Assembly: GCA_037349315.1 (NCBI GenBank)
Contig: JBAIAC010000059.1
Span: forward strand, 15,160,501 to 15,224,500
Source of the DNA: Chelydra serpentina
Taxonomy: Eukaryota > Chordata > Testudines > Chelydridae
DNA: 64,000 nt
Direction of reading: 5' to 3'
Shown: positions 45,001 through 56,364 of the stretch, in pieces
Layout: every line of letters starts with the position of its first letter
Position numbering within the stretch: position 1 is the first letter of the stretch
The notes under the pieces: model-generated
Told to the model about the DNA's origin: nothing
Databases searched by the model: none
What the model saw: the letters and a program-made list of their open reading frames with translations, nothing else
Program-made: the position numbers and the translations under genes

Positions 45001-47434
45001 GCTAAATAGTTTCGCATCCTGCCTGAAGACAAAGGTTCTTTCAGGTTAATGTGGACAGCAATAGCATCCACCTTGTGCTTACTGATTAAGAGAGGGTTTT
45101 CCACTTCCACTGCTGTCAGTCTCCTGCAAACCAACAGAACAATGCATTCAGCACAAAAAAAATGAATGCAATGTTGTTGACCAAATAAAAAAAACTGTCT
45201 AAACACATATCAGGACAACAAAGACTCTTTTGGAGGGGAAAATTTGAGGGCTATGTAGTACATTAAAGTTAAATCTGGCTTCCACCCGAAGGCTGTCCAA
45301 GCACAACTTCATTGTTTGGCGGTCAGCTCATGTCTCCCCAAGCCCTGTTTCCTTTCTCTCGCTCCAATAACCTACGAATGTGAATATACTGCACCACAGT
45401 CTAGGATCTAGCAGTATTAGCCCACCATCTGGCAGCAAAAAGTGGGGTCTTTTTGATTCATAAAAAAGCAATGAAAAGTCATTGTGAACGGCAGGCAGCA
45501 TGAAAGCTGAAAGCTCACTTTATCAAACTGATATATGCTGCCCCCAAGTTCACAGCTACTGATCACAATGTCCTTGTGTGTGGTCAGAAGGGCTTGTGCA
45601 TCTGCCGTGTTTCGTGGTCACGTAATCGTTCTCACATAAACACACATGTGAGTTGATATCAAGTGGCACCCCCAGAAGTTTTTCCCCAAGTACACACCAC
45701 CAGTCTCTACGAAGCCATCCCCACGGCAGCTGCTGGCCCCAGCAGTGCCAACCCTACAGAATCCACGCCGCATTCACGCCACACCTTCTGGCCCAGCTTG
45801 CCCACTGGCAGTGTCATGCCCCATCCCTGAGAGTAAACATGGGCTGCTGGAAGCAGGGTGAAGCCAGGCAGGCAGGTGCTGGCCCCCTGGTGCAGGAGCC
45901 AGCCCCGTGACAGTGGTGAGGAAGCTCAGTGCTGGCTGCCTCACTCCCACTCAGGTTTGGCCCCAAAGCCCCGTTATCACCAACATTCAATGAGTAGCAT
46001 TGTGACCTGGTGCACAAGGTTGGTTTGGCCTCTCTAGCAGTGCACACACACCAACCCAGTCCTGCAGCTTACGAGAAGAAATGAAGAAGGCCTTTTCAAA
46101 TTGAAACTGAAGAGAAGGGGGAATTGGGTAAGCAGAATTTAAATGACCTCAATCCATCATTTGTCCAGGACACCAGGGATAACACCCCTAAATCAGACAA
46201 AAAGTCCCACAATACTTTTTAGGATCACTAGTCATAGTACCTTAGCTGCAACGCAGCAGCAACCTGCGCAGTGCTGGGAGATGTGAGGGGAGGCAGATTC
46301 AAGAGAGTGTAGCAAGCAGAGCTAGCCCCGCCTTTCTCTGGCTCATCTTTAGCCCATCCCTCACCCCCCTACTGTGCACTCATATCCAGGGAGAGTCCCT
46401 GGGGAGCCGAGGTCTGTGGAATATAAGGTGCCCGGTAAGTTTTCAAATCCCCTCCCCTCTAAGACACACACACACTGCATGGCAGTACTATAGCACTGCC
46501 GCTGCAAGAAGCTCCTCCCCATCTGCAGAGGAAGGGGCAGGATATACTGCGAAATTTTTCACCTGCTCCTTCCAGCCATCCTGGCTTATCACTAGGAGTG
46601 ATAAACAGAGACAGCACTACAGCAACAAAACTGGCTTATCTTTCATTTTTCGGCATGTCAGGCAAAAGACACACATGAACTATGAAACTAACAAAGAAGG
46701 GCTACTGATAAGATAGGCTTTTCCAAACTTCACTGTTCTCAAACCTACCAAAAACAGGGGAGAGCAGGTGATGTTTTTCCATGCTGCAATGTCTAAGCGG
46801 CAGACTCTACATGAAACAGTTGTTCTGAACACACACAGCACACACACAATAGAAGCAGTTTCCCTAGCAACGGCATCACAGTAAAAATTTTCTGAACAGC
46901 TTCTCACCCTCTACTGAGGTTTCTTTCCGATTATTGGTTAGCACATAGAATTACCTGGACCAGCTGACACCTTGTGTCTGGTCTGAATGTAGCAGAGTGA
47001 AATTATTTGATGAGCAGAGTTTGTGAGAGAATAAAAACACTCCACCTGTTTACTGCTGAAATTACTTTTAAAATATTCAACACAACATCGGACATGGCTA
47101 ATGTACATGATGACACTGCACATAATACAATATTCTGCAATCTTCAATTTGTTCTCTCACTTGTATACAATTGCCACCTTTAAATAGGAGTTTCTTCAAG
47201 CCTTTTCCTCCCCAAGAAGAGACCTACGTTTCTAACAATTACCATCTCAAAAGAACTCTCCAGAATGGGGTTTCCATCTCTAAGGCACAGACATGTTTGT
47301 ATGTTCTTTTATTCTTCCATGGACACATGCAACCTTTGGCATATTTGTTTAAAAGATTGTGAAAATTTGCTGTGCATCATCTGTAATAAAATATAAGACT
47401 TTTGTAATGAAAATAATGTGGGTGATTGATTTGT
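45001..47434. other. Unannotated stretch
   Basis: No gene recognised. A GC-rich segment at 45.65-46.06 kb may be an old repeat. The long minus-strand frame reaching from 45.2 kb into the repeat block is not supported as an exon. Confidence 0.4.
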
Positions 47435-47456
47435 AAACCGTGTTGGTTTGTCTTGT

Positions 47457-47462
47457 TTTATT
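47457..47462 (-). promoter_or_regulatory. AATAAA polyadenylation signal (candidate)
   Basis: The hexamer lies about 205 bases after the stop of the candidate small CDS on the same strand. It counts only in that context, since single AATAAA words are frequent in AT-rich DNA. Confidence 0.35.
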
Positions 47463-47666
47463 TAGACTGTATTCTTCAGACAAGGGAACATGCATCTTTC
47501 TTTGTGTTTAAAGTGCCATCAAAATTTACCGTGACAGAAATATCTATTAATAAGTCATGACAAAATGTAATGATGAAAATGCTGTAGCTTCCTCAAAAGG
47601 AAAAAGGCAAATAGTATGTATAAAGAGGTAAAACAAGTATCAACAAGAAGAAAACATGATTTGTGA

Positions 47667-47885
47667 TCAGTTATTGCTGCTGAAATGAGGCAAAAAAGTT
47701 TTTAAACTCAAAGATTCTGTGGCCTCCTCAAGATTTTGGAATGTAATCTCTTCTCTTCGCATGTGGAGCTGCAAATGTAACTCCATGATCAACCAAATGA
47801 CAATATGGAGAATACCTAGGCAGATTACTAACAAGACGGAAAAAGACCACACAAAGCTTTCAACAGCTATGATTTTTCTCTCCAT
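47667..47885 (-). CDS. Candidate 72-residue single-pass membrane protein
   Basis: I do not recognise the protein. The frame can be extended upstream to 47954, but I chose the ATG at 47885-47883 because it has a full Kozak context (ACCATGG) and lies just after a plausible splice acceptor. Residues 1-9 are short and charged (ERK); residues 11-34 form one continuous hydrophobic segment (WSFSVLLVICLGILHIVIW within it); residues 35-60 are polar with RREE and EEATE and likely helical; the end is FLPHFSSNN. The layout resembles small integral membrane proteins and micropeptides. A frame of this length can also arise by chance. Without an alignment the call is weak. Confidence 0.35.
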   Translation of the reverse strand: MERKIIAVESFVWSFSVLLVICLGILHIVIWLIMELHLQLHMRREEITFQNLEEATESLSLKTFLPHFSSNN

Positions 47886-47904
47886 GGTTGAAAAGCAGGT
47901 GTGA

Positions 47905-48404
47905 CTGCATAATGTAATATTTGAAAGGGAGAAGGGAGGTAAGTAGTGACTCAAAATTCATCATTATAACAAATAGGGCTCTTCCTAAATTTAAAGTATT
48001 TCTTATCATACATGAAAAGAGAAAAATGCTTTTCCTGAATGTATCAGTTTGAGTCTATTTTGGAAGGCGATATTTTGAGTAGCAACTGAACTTATAAAGA
48101 GACCCAACTTCTAACTACATGTATGGGTTATCAATACATTGTATGGGTTTATTAGAAAATGATGAAGTTTCAAGCTTCATCAGAAAGACAGGCAGCTTGG
48201 AAAATTTCAGCCACTACAGGATTTCAATACCCAATTCCCATTAAAATGGGAATTAGGCATCCAAATCAGCTTGTCAGCTCTGTAAATCTCACCCAGAAAA
48301 GAATTACATTAGTAGAGTAGAGCTGCAGGAAAACTCAGTTTTTCTTGGCCTCCATTTCTAAATTATTCTACCGGAGGAAAAAACTACATTATTGCCAATA
48401 TCTA
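47905..48404. other. Unannotated stretch
   Basis: Would be intron upstream of the candidate exon if that is real; no exon seen. Contains a duplicated GGCCAATATCTAACAA unit at its end. Confidence 0.4.
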
Positions 48405-48650
48405 ACAATGGCCAATATCTAACAATTAACCTTTGGAAAAACTTATATAGGGATGTGGTGGATTCTCCATCACTTTAAGTCTTTAAATCAAGAGTAGATG
48501 CTTTTCTAAAATATAAGCTATAGCTCAAACAGAATTTATGGGCGTGATGCACAAATTGCTGAGTGAGATTCCATGGCTGGTGTTAGGCAGGGGAATCAGA
48601 CTAGATGATCATAATGTTCCCTTGTGGCTTTAACCAGTCTATGTACACAG
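48405..48650 (+). mobile_element. CR1 LINE 3' end, plus strand
   Basis: AAGAGTAGATGCTTTTCTAA, AAATATAAGCTATAGCTCAA, a GGGCGTGATGCACAAATTGC segment, then CAGACTAGATGATCATAATG and CCCTTGTGGCTTTAACC: the order of the 3' UTR of the ATTCTATGA-tailed CR1 group, ending in TCTATG. No coding part. Confidence 0.82.
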
Positions 48651-49054
48651 TACGGTAGGAGTCCACCTTCCCTGATAAAACCAATCATGCTGCATAACTT
48701 TGACACACAAAATGTCAACTATTCCCCTGTGCAGCTGGAAACCTCTCTTGTAGAGTTTATTTGGGAGGTTTCTATTTATTTATTTTTTGGTCTGTTTAAA
48801 TAAACAGAGGTTAATTTATGATCTTCCTACAACTTTTCAAAGTGGGTGTGTGAGGGATTTCCAGCACCCAAAGCTACACAAGAGATAAGTATGCCTACTC
48901 AGTCCAAAGGTTTTATATAGTATATCAGACTGACAGTCATACAGCATAAGGGTACCTTATGTCAGGTACTGTACCCTCAAACTGCCCCTCCTCTGATTGC
49001 ACAAGTCTGACTGAGTTTTCTCAAATGTCAACAGACCTAAGGTCCATGAAGGAA
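48651..49054. other. Unannotated short stretch
   Basis: Nothing recognised; includes a TTTATTTATTTTTT tract. Confidence 0.5.
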
Positions 49055-49300
49055 GGAAGGATGCTCTAATAGACAGGGCACTGGACTTGGTCTCAAGAGA
49101 TCTAGTACTAATCCCAGCTCAGCTACAGACACCCTGTTCTTGGACAAATCACTTAACCTACTCTGTGCCTCCATTTCCTATCAGTGAAATGGGTATAGTA
49201 TTGCCTACCTCACTGGGGAGTTGTGAGGATAAAAATCCATGAATGATTGCGAGGCGCTCAGATCTACACTGATGAGGGCCTCAGAAGTACCGAGATAGAT
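49055..49300 (+). mobile_element. MIR-type SINE, plus strand
   Basis: ACAGGGCACTGGACTTGGTC, ATCCCAGCTCAGCTACAGAC, GGACAAATCACTTAACCTAC, CTCCATTTCCTATCAGTG and ACTGGGGAGTTGTGAGGAT follow the MIR order from head to tail. Confidence 0.9.
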
Positions 49301-49737
49301 AAGTACAATTCACAACTGGAAGTATCCACTCAAAATGGGCTAATGAAATGTCTAATCAATAATGTTTAAAAAGTCAAAATATTTTTAAATCCCTGCATCC
49401 TTTGTTTACACAATAATAAAAGTGAGTTGGGCTTTTAAGATTTTCATTAGCCTGGCACAGTGGAAAATAAACCAAGCAAGAACTCCCCTAAGGTAGCTGC
49501 CAACAGTCTCAGTCTAGCGGTGACTATCCTGGGTTTTGCAGCCTCCCACTGGGTGGTAATATGTCCGAGTGCACTATGGAACGTTCAGTGCACAATAGCA
49601 GGATCCACATGGCCAGTTATTGTGTGGCAAGCTAGTGCACTGTAGAGTCACACCCTGGCTTGCCAAGCACTAATTCTCCATGTAGACAAACCCTCAGTCT
49701 GATTTCCAATCCTTGCTCTGCCACAGGCTTCCTTTGT
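49301..49737. other. Unannotated stretch ending in a possible MITE
   Basis: The right part (about 49.60-49.70 kb) ends CATGTAGACAAACCCTCAG, which in reverse is a GGGTTTGTCTACATGG Harbinger-like terminus. The left end could not be paired. Confidence 0.4.
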
Positions 49738-50604
49738 GAACATAAGAATGGCCATACTGGATCAGACCAATGGTCCATCTAATCCAGTATCCTGCTTTCC
49801 AATAGTGGCCAATACCAGGGAAAGAATAGAACAGGCAATCATCGAGTGATCCATCCCCCGTCATCCACTCCCAGCTTCTGGCAAACAAAGGCTCAGGACA
49901 CTCAGGGCATGGTTTTGCATTCCTGCCCATCCTGGCTAATAGCCACTGAGGGCCCTATCCTCCATGAATTTATCTAGTTCTTTTTTGAGCCCTGTTATGG
50001 TCTTGGCCTTCACAACATCCTCTGGCAAGGAGTTCCACAGGTTGACTGTGCATTGTGTGAAGAAGTACTTCCTTTTGTTTGTTTTAAACCTGCGGCCTAT
50101 TAATTCCATTGGGTGACCCCTAGTTCTTGTGTTATGTGAAGGAGTAAATAACACTTCCTTTTTCACTTTCTCCAAACCAGTCAAGATTTTATAGACCTCT
50201 ATCATATCACCCCTTAGTCATCTCTTTTCCAAGCTGAAGAGTCCCAGTCTTTTTAATCCCTCCTCATGTGGAAGCTGTTCCACACCCCTAATCATTTTTA
50301 TTGCCCTTCTCTGTACCGTTTCCAATTCCAATATATGTTTTTTGAGATGGGGCAACCACATCTGCATGCAGTATTCAAGATATGGGCATACCATGGATTC
50401 ATAGTGGCATGATATTTTCTGCCCTATTATCTATCTCTCTCCTAATGGTTCCCAACACTGTTAGCTTTTTTGACTGCCGCTGCACATTGAGGGGATGTTT
50501 TCAGAGAACTACCCACAATGACTCCAAGATCTCTTTCTTGAGTGGTAACAGCTAATTTAGACCCCATCATTTTGTATGTATAGCTGTATTTTGTATGATT
50601 ATGT
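49738..50604 (-). mobile_element. CR1 LINE, well-preserved 3' portion
   Basis: The minus strand encodes the end of ORF2: [16 protein letters not shown], then [46 protein letters not shown] and [12 protein letters not shown], stopping at 49936. The preserved reading continues for about 130 codons with one nonsense codon where R-R is expected (LEKR then TGA), probably a CGA to TGA CpG transition. A 198-base 3' UTR ends with the CCATTCTTATGTTC terminus. 5' truncated; younger-looking than the copy at 10.6 kb. Confidence 0.93.
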
Positions 50605-50815
50605 TTTCTTTGTCACTTAATATCTCTGTACCTCAAGTCCCCCCCATCTGTAAAAGCGCCAGTAACACTTTTTCCCCCATCCTTTTTATGGCTCTTGTCT
50701 ATTTAGATTACAAGTTCTTCAGGGCAGTGAGACTCTCTCTTCCTAGATATAATGTATGTACAGCTCCTACCACAATGGGGCTCTGATCTCTCAATAAATA
50801 ATAAATAACAACAAC
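50605..50815 (+). mobile_element. MIR-like SINE 3' half
   Basis: TAATATCTCTGTACCTCAAG, CCCATCTGTAAAAGCGCC, TTAGATTACAAGTTCTTCAGG and GTACAGCTCCTACCACAATG followed by AATAAATAATAAATAAC. These match the downstream half of a reptilian MIR-like SINE with its A/T-rich tail. It abuts the 5' truncation point of the CR1. Confidence 0.75.
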
Positions 50816-52134
50816 AAAAATCCAATACTTTTTGAGATTCGGGTACATATATTTTTCTTTCAGAAAGCTTACTTGCAGAAAATGAGCCTAGCCCCCGATT
50901 TCAGTTGTGATAGAGTGTTGCAAACTGACAGATCATTTTGTTATGCTTCCAGATCTCTGCTGAACTGAAAGTTTTTATGCATCCTTAAAAATGGGCTGGG
51001 AGCGAAAGAAGGTACAGAAATTCTAAGGATAACAAAAGGCCCCAAGGGAAATGGATGATAAAGAAGCAAAATACAACTAAGTACCCAGCTTGTTTTTATT
51101 TCATTGGCACTGACCTAGATTTTGCATTAAGGCTTAGAGTGGATTTTACGAATAGAACGACTACTGCTTCTAATGGAAGACATCCTTAATACGTTTAACC
51201 TCTGGGAGACAAAGAAATAAATAAATATAGGCAGAAGTTAAGTCTCTAGAAAAAGTCTCGTGTTTTGTTTTCACCACACTGTTCATTCAATAGGTTTACA
51301 ATGATCTCGTCTTTACAGACATGACTAATCTTTCTCAGATTACTTGTATCTGTCCTATCATCCAAGTGCCTCTCTCTGGTACAGTCTATAACATAGACAA
51401 GCTCTAGCAAACCTCAGAAACAAATGTGGAAATGGGAAACAACACACTATAAGCTGAGGAACTGTCAGAGAGACTCCATTTACAGAAAAAAATATAATGG
51501 CTTCCAAAGAGAGGAATGGGGATAGCTCTTATTTTGTTTCAAATCTTTTATAGCGTTCCTGGAAATTTTTAAATTGTAGAACAAAGGGCTAGAATGTTAA
51601 TTTAATTGTAGCACAAAGGAACTGAAAATTCAGTTCTTGGTCCTACCCTTTTTGCTTCTTGACCATAAGTATGGGACTGCTCAGAGGTATTTCAGCTCAG
51701 AAGTAAATGAGAGTAGCACCCGTCATTACTCAAAATCAAGCCCTAGAAGTAGAAGTAAAGGAATAGTAATGATGCACTGCAATAGAAGCCAGTTGTTCCT
51801 ATTCTACTTCTTATGGCCTCAAAGTTGGGCATCATGGGTGGTATAGTTCAAAGGGTGGAGGTATGGTAAAGATACTCAGGATTTTGTCCAGAAGTCAAAT
51901 AACCAGAGGTGGGGAAGAAAGAGGATTACTGTAGACAGACAATACAGAGTGAGTCATGACCTGGATATCACACATTGTGATAACTGTATAGATCCATAAA
52001 AAAGTGCTTAGGTATCAAAACCAAATAAAGGTGAGCTTCTGGTGATGCACTCTTGCAAGACTGTTTTAAATAGACTGTAAGAGCTCTTATCTGAAATAGG
52101 AACAACAAACAAGCTTTAAGCAAACCTTTAGTTT
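50816..52134. other. Unannotated stretch
   Basis: No gene or confident repeat recognised. Confidence 0.45.
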
Positions 52135-52204
52135 GGGCCAGATTCAAAGCCCATTGTAGTCAATGGAAAGACTCCCACTGACTTCTACGGGCTTCGGATC
52201 AGAT
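52135..52204. mobile_element. Complete 'GTCAATGG' palindromic MITE
   Basis: GATTCAAAGCCCATTGTAG and TCAATGG on the left pair with CCCACTGACTTCTACGGGC and TTCGGATC on the right around an AAAGACT loop, giving a near-complete 70-base hairpin. Confidence 0.75.
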
Positions 52205-52629
52205 ACTATAACGGTAAACTGTTTAGCTATCGGTCAAGGAGCGTTTCAGGCAAAATGTCTGTATTGTGAGCTCAGAAGTACTGACAGTAACACATTTGAA
52301 CTACTGTAATCATTGCCGAGCTGTCCCCACTCCCCTCCCCCGACAAACAAACACAGTACTTATACGTGCCTGCTGTGATGTTAACAGAAGTTGGAGTTTT
52401 CAAAGGAACCTAAGAGAGTTAAGCACCCAAATCCCAAACTCTGACACAGACTTTTACAATTTCTCACACAGCAACTCATTAAAAATGCAGCCTTACATAT
52501 TTTAACTATTTGTTTCTAAAGTTTACTTACGGTGTCTGGGCTGCTCTATTCTATCATTAAGTGTTAAAGAAGACATCATTATTTCACACTACCATGAAAA
52601 TAAATACAAAAGGAACAGAAATAAAACTA
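52205..52629. other. Unannotated short stretch
   Basis: Nothing recognised. Confidence 0.5.
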
Positions 52630-52760
52630 GGTTTCAGTGTAGTAGCCGTGTTAGTCTGTGTCAGCAAAACGAAAATAAGAAAGAAAAACTTGTAGCACCT
52701 TAGAGACTAACAAATTTATTTCAGCATAAGCTTTCGTGGGTTAGTACACGTTGATGGCCT
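52630..52760 (+). repeat. Abundant turtle repeat, 'GCCGTGTTAGTCTGT' type
   Basis: Carries TAGTAGCCGTGTTAGTCTG, ACTTGTAGCACCTTAGAGAC, TAACAAATTTATTTCAGC and ATAAGCTTTCGTGGGTTAG in the order of a repeat I recall as very frequent in turtle genomes. Its class is not clear to me. A partial copy (TTTCAGAGTGGTAGCCATG) is at about 55.92 kb. Confidence 0.7.
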
Positions 52761-53182
52761 AATACCACATCAGCACCATGAAATGTTTTCACTGATTAGA
52801 TTTGTAATTCCTGACAAAAATACATAGATGATAACCAAAAACTTATCAACATCTTTCTCATGACAAAATCAGTTCTGGGATAACTTTAAGGGAAACGATA
52901 GCTAGGCAGAACATCTACTTTTCTTTCATCTATTTACCCCTGTTGTGGTCATGTCATTGGATATTCAAGTGTCTGTACTTCAACTGCTGCAAATTTCAAT
53001 GCCTCTTTGTGACACTAAACTCAGCTACAGGACTCTATGGACAGGGGGGAGGGGGAAAATGTATTAAAAAGTGGATACTGAAAAATACAAAATACGGATT
53101 TCTTCTTTGCAAGTGGGGGGGAAAAAAGTGACGTTCTTAAATGATGCTAAGTGCTGCCATTACACTGCCAAGAACCAGGCGC
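52761..53182. other. Unannotated short stretch
   Basis: Nothing recognised. Confidence 0.5.
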
Positions 53183-53569
53183 CATAGGTGCCAACTCCCT
53201 GGGTGCTCCGGGGCTAGAGCACCCACGGGGAAAAATTAGCGGGTGCTCCGCACCCACCGGCAGCCAAGCTCCCCCCGCCTTGCCTCCTTCTCCCCACCCC
53301 CGCCAGCGCGCCGCGTCCCCACTCTCCTCCCTCCCAGCACTTCCCGCCTGCCCGCCACCTAACAGCTGTTTGGCAGCACTTAGGACTTTCTGAGAGGGAT
53401 GGGGAGGAGCTGGGATGCGGCGCACTCAGGGGAGGAGGTGGGGCCGGGGCGGGGACTTGGGGGAAGGGGGTCAAATGGGGGCGGAGCGAGGGCAGTTCGG
53501 GGCGGGAAGAGGCAGGGCCAGGGGGTGGGGTCAAGCATCCACCAGGCAGAGGGGAAGTCGGCGCCTATG
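53183..53569. mobile_element. GC-rich hAT-type MITE
   Basis: Termini CATAGGTGCCAACTCC and (reverse) CATAGGCGCCGACTTC are inverted repeats, and flanks CCAGGCGC (53175-53182) and CCAGGGGC (53570-53577) are an 8-base target duplication with one mismatch. The interior is extremely GC-rich, giving long spurious frames on both strands. It has no transposase. Confidence 0.88.
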
Positions 53570-54704
53570 CCAGGGGCTATCCCTTTAAATTCAAATGAAT
53601 GCCAAACAGTTAACATCCTTGAAGAGATTTTTATTTTGGTTAAAACAAAAAAAACTCAAGTTTTCAAAAAAAATTTAATACGCACTGCATTGTATTTTTA
53701 ATGTAAAAGGCAAACCACATTCAGAGGGTTTGGGATATGAACATTAAAAAAGTATACAATTAAAATACACTGTGTAATTCATAACTTTTTTACTTCAGTA
53801 ATGAAAGATAAGGAAGAATTTTCATAAGCAAGCAAGCTCACTTAATAAAAATGAAAACAAAAACTCTTCCAAGCTCATGAGCTTAGCAGAAGAATTTTTA
53901 AATAGGGAGAAACAACAGGGCAGTGAAATTCTGTTTTATTTATAAAATAAATCCTGAGACCAGCCTCGCCAAAACTAAAGGCAAGGTCCTAGTGTTTATC
54001 TTATTAATTCAAGGGATAGGGAATACTATGAATTCTGGGAAATACAATACGCTCAGAGCAGAAGAGTGTCTATGTTTAGGTACATGCCACTCTCGATTAC
54101 TGGCAAAAATGTCAAAAATATTTCTTTCCCTCCAACCTCATGAGTAATTGTAACCTGTGTATTTATTTCTTCCTGTTCCTACAATACAAATATCATTCCT
54201 ATTCACAGAGTGCATTAAGGAATGATGGTCTTGTGATTACAGCACTGGGCTGGTATTCGGATATGGGTTCAATTGCCAGGCCAGGACACTTTCACAGTAA
54301 TAACTGTTCCTTCCTAAGTTCTTGTCTAAGATTACCATTGTATTGTCATAATGATTGACAATGAGGATTTTACTTCTACTGATCTCCTTTAACTTCATGG
54401 GTGGTCTCCTACAAAATCTGCCAGTTTTTACATTGGTGACCCGAAACCACTTACAGCTGCCCATAAAATAATGTCACAAAAGTAGTGTAACCCAATAAAA
54501 GTTAATACTTGATGATACACGTTAGATACATACTTTAATGCTTTGCTCTAATCTCTTTTCAGAAAATGAAAGCCAATTCCATACTTCATGAGAGTAAAGG
54601 TCGAGGGGGCCACTGCAAAGCCCCATGACCCAAAAATTAGAATTATAAGAATACTTTCAGATCCTCAGATAAACAGGAACTGAAGGGGAAAGTGCTTCAA
54701 AAAA
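53570..54704. other. Unannotated AT-rich stretch
   Basis: No gene or confident repeat recognised. Confidence 0.45.
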
Positions 54705-54890
54705 GAAAGCAATTATTGTTATACCCATTTTATAGACAGGGAAACAGAAGTACAGAGAGGTTAATGGACTTGTCCTGCATACAGAAAGCACATGGAAGAG
54801 CACTGCAATCAAATAGCCTGACTCCCAACTTTATGCTCACGCCAATAGACTTTGCTGCCTCAGAGACTATCTCCCTACACCTATTAAATG
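54705..54890 (-). mobile_element. MIR-type SINE, minus strand
   Basis: TATACCCATTTTATAGACAGG, GAAACAGAAGTACAGAGAGG, TTAATGGACTTGTCCTGCAT, GACTCCCAACTTTATGCTC: inverse MIR order, diverged towards its head. Confidence 0.82.
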
Positions 54891-55240
54891 TTGTGATTAA
54901 TCTCCAGTCTCCCACCTCCTTCACTGTTATGTGGGTGCCATAAAAAGAAGACAGGGAAGAATTCAGCATCCATTCCAGCATCCATGCCATGGAGGGTGTT
55001 CGAACCATTTTGCTGAGGACATTCACCAGACAGCAGTACAAAAGGTACTGAATAAGAGCTCTGGTAACCACAATTGGAAAAATGTCATCCAATAACTAAA
55101 ATCCTGAGGCAAGGCTAATTCCAGAGAACACACCGGCTGCCTGAGAGACCTAAATGCACATCTGTTGAGAAATCACTTGCAGGTATGAGAACATTATTAT
55201 TATGAGACCTGATTCCTTGCAGAGCAATGCGGAGCCACAG
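54891..55240. other. Unannotated short stretch
   Basis: Nothing recognised; the 120-codon antisense frame overlaps the neighbouring MIR and is not supported. Confidence 0.45.
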
Positions 55241-55446
55241 GCTAAGATTTTTAAAAATTAGGTGCCTAAAGCTAGGCTGCAAATACATTATTTAGGCACC
55301 TAAATAAGTGGCCTGTTTTTAAAAATGGATAGTCAATGGGAACTGCTGGGTTGCTCAGCATTTTTTTTAACATCAGGCCACTTATTCAGGTGCCTAAACA
55401 CTATTTCAGAGCCTAACTTTAGGCAAACAGGTTTGAAAATTTGACC
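55241..55446. mobile_element. Palindromic MITE, 'TTAGGCACCTAA' family
   Basis: Left arm GCTAAGATTTTTAAAAATTA, GGTGCCTAAAGCTAGGC, TTTAGGCACCTAAATAAGTG; right arm in reverse GGTCAAATTTTCAAACCTG, TGCCTAAAGTTAGGC, TTTAGGCACCTGAATAAGTG. The two arms mirror each other over about 90 bases. Confidence 0.8.
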
Positions 55447-56364
55447 AAATATCCTTTTTGAGCTCATTCAGACCACCACCATGGGCCCTGCGTGCTATTG
55501 TTTTTAATCATGTGACTGCCTTTTCCAAAAAGAAAAAGAGCTCCACTCAGAGAGCTCTACTGAGCTGGCATTTAAAATGAATGGGCAAAGTACTTCTCTG
55601 CGTGACTAATACAGATGCAGATTTCCCATGTCTCTGCCAGAAGATACTGTACTATGCATGGTCATTCTTCAGAAAGTCAGGCTCAGACAGCACACAGTCT
55701 CACCTTGCTCCTACCACATGAGCTCTATTGTCAGTGACAATAAAACAAGAGGAAAGACCCTGAGGACTAAGCCATACATTTACCTGGCATTTAAGCTTTT
55801 ATGGTACGTTGGGTGTTTTGTTAAAGCCCAGAAATTCACACACTGCAAGCTGTTTTCTGAAGGAAAAGATGTCAGTGGCTGAGACACATGCATTTTGGAA
55901 TGACACCCAGTGAGCAGTTTCAGAGTGGTAGCCATGTTATATACGATCAAGTGTTGTCCACTTTATGTATATATCCTCTGAGTCCTCTGTTTCAAGGCTT
56001 GTAGTCTGAAGGGGGTTACAGCCTTGTACAAGGGCAGTATTATACAGGTTAGGAAAATAGGTTCAGGGTGATGAGTAAAACCATGGCAACACACTGCCTA
56101 TGAGATGTTTGTAACCCCTTGCTGTGCAGCTGAGTTTGATGGGCAACAACAAGCTATACTGTGGCTGCTTCAATAACCTTCCTTTGGGAGCCTGCAGGGT
56201 TGAGCTCTAGTCTACAATGACTGTGGTTGGTTAAAGGCAGAACGTTTTTTCTTATTTGCTCCACTGTATCCCTCACAGTTTAATTTAAACATTAAGTTCA
56301 TGCTGGCAGAGTATCTTTCTGATACATCAATTCCCTGAGCCTATCTATGAGATTTATGTGGCCC
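55447..56364. other. Unannotated stretch with a small repeat fragment
   Basis: About 55.915-55.95 kb is a short fragment of the turtle repeat seen at 52.63 kb. The rest is unrecognised. Confidence 0.5.

Larger units (their letters stand above)
47435..47904 (-). other. Candidate terminal exon (acceptor to poly(A) signal)
   Basis: On the minus strand, CTCCCTTCTCCCTTTC lies 20-35 bases before ATTATGCAG, a plausible splice acceptor ending at 47905. Nineteen bases later comes the start codon of the candidate small CDS. After its stop, about 200 bases run to AATAAA at 47462-47457. Together these are the parts of a last exon. No upstream exon or promoter was identified, and no GU-rich downstream element is obvious, so this is a prediction only. 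Confidence 0.35.

Noticed and set aside
44751..45206. 151-codon minus-strand frame with a TTCTGTTGGTTTGCAG acceptor-like site inside
   Set aside because: Half of it runs through repeat-like sequence next to a Harbinger element, no known domain appears, and the donor-like site after the acceptor is poor.
47719..47904. 61-codon plus-strand frame overlapping the candidate small CDS
   Set aside because: It is antisense to the better-supported minus-strand frame and lacks Kozak, membrane or domain features.
53147..53534. Several Pro/Gly-rich frames of 80-106 codons
   Set aside because: They lie within the GC-rich hAT element defined by its termini and target duplication.
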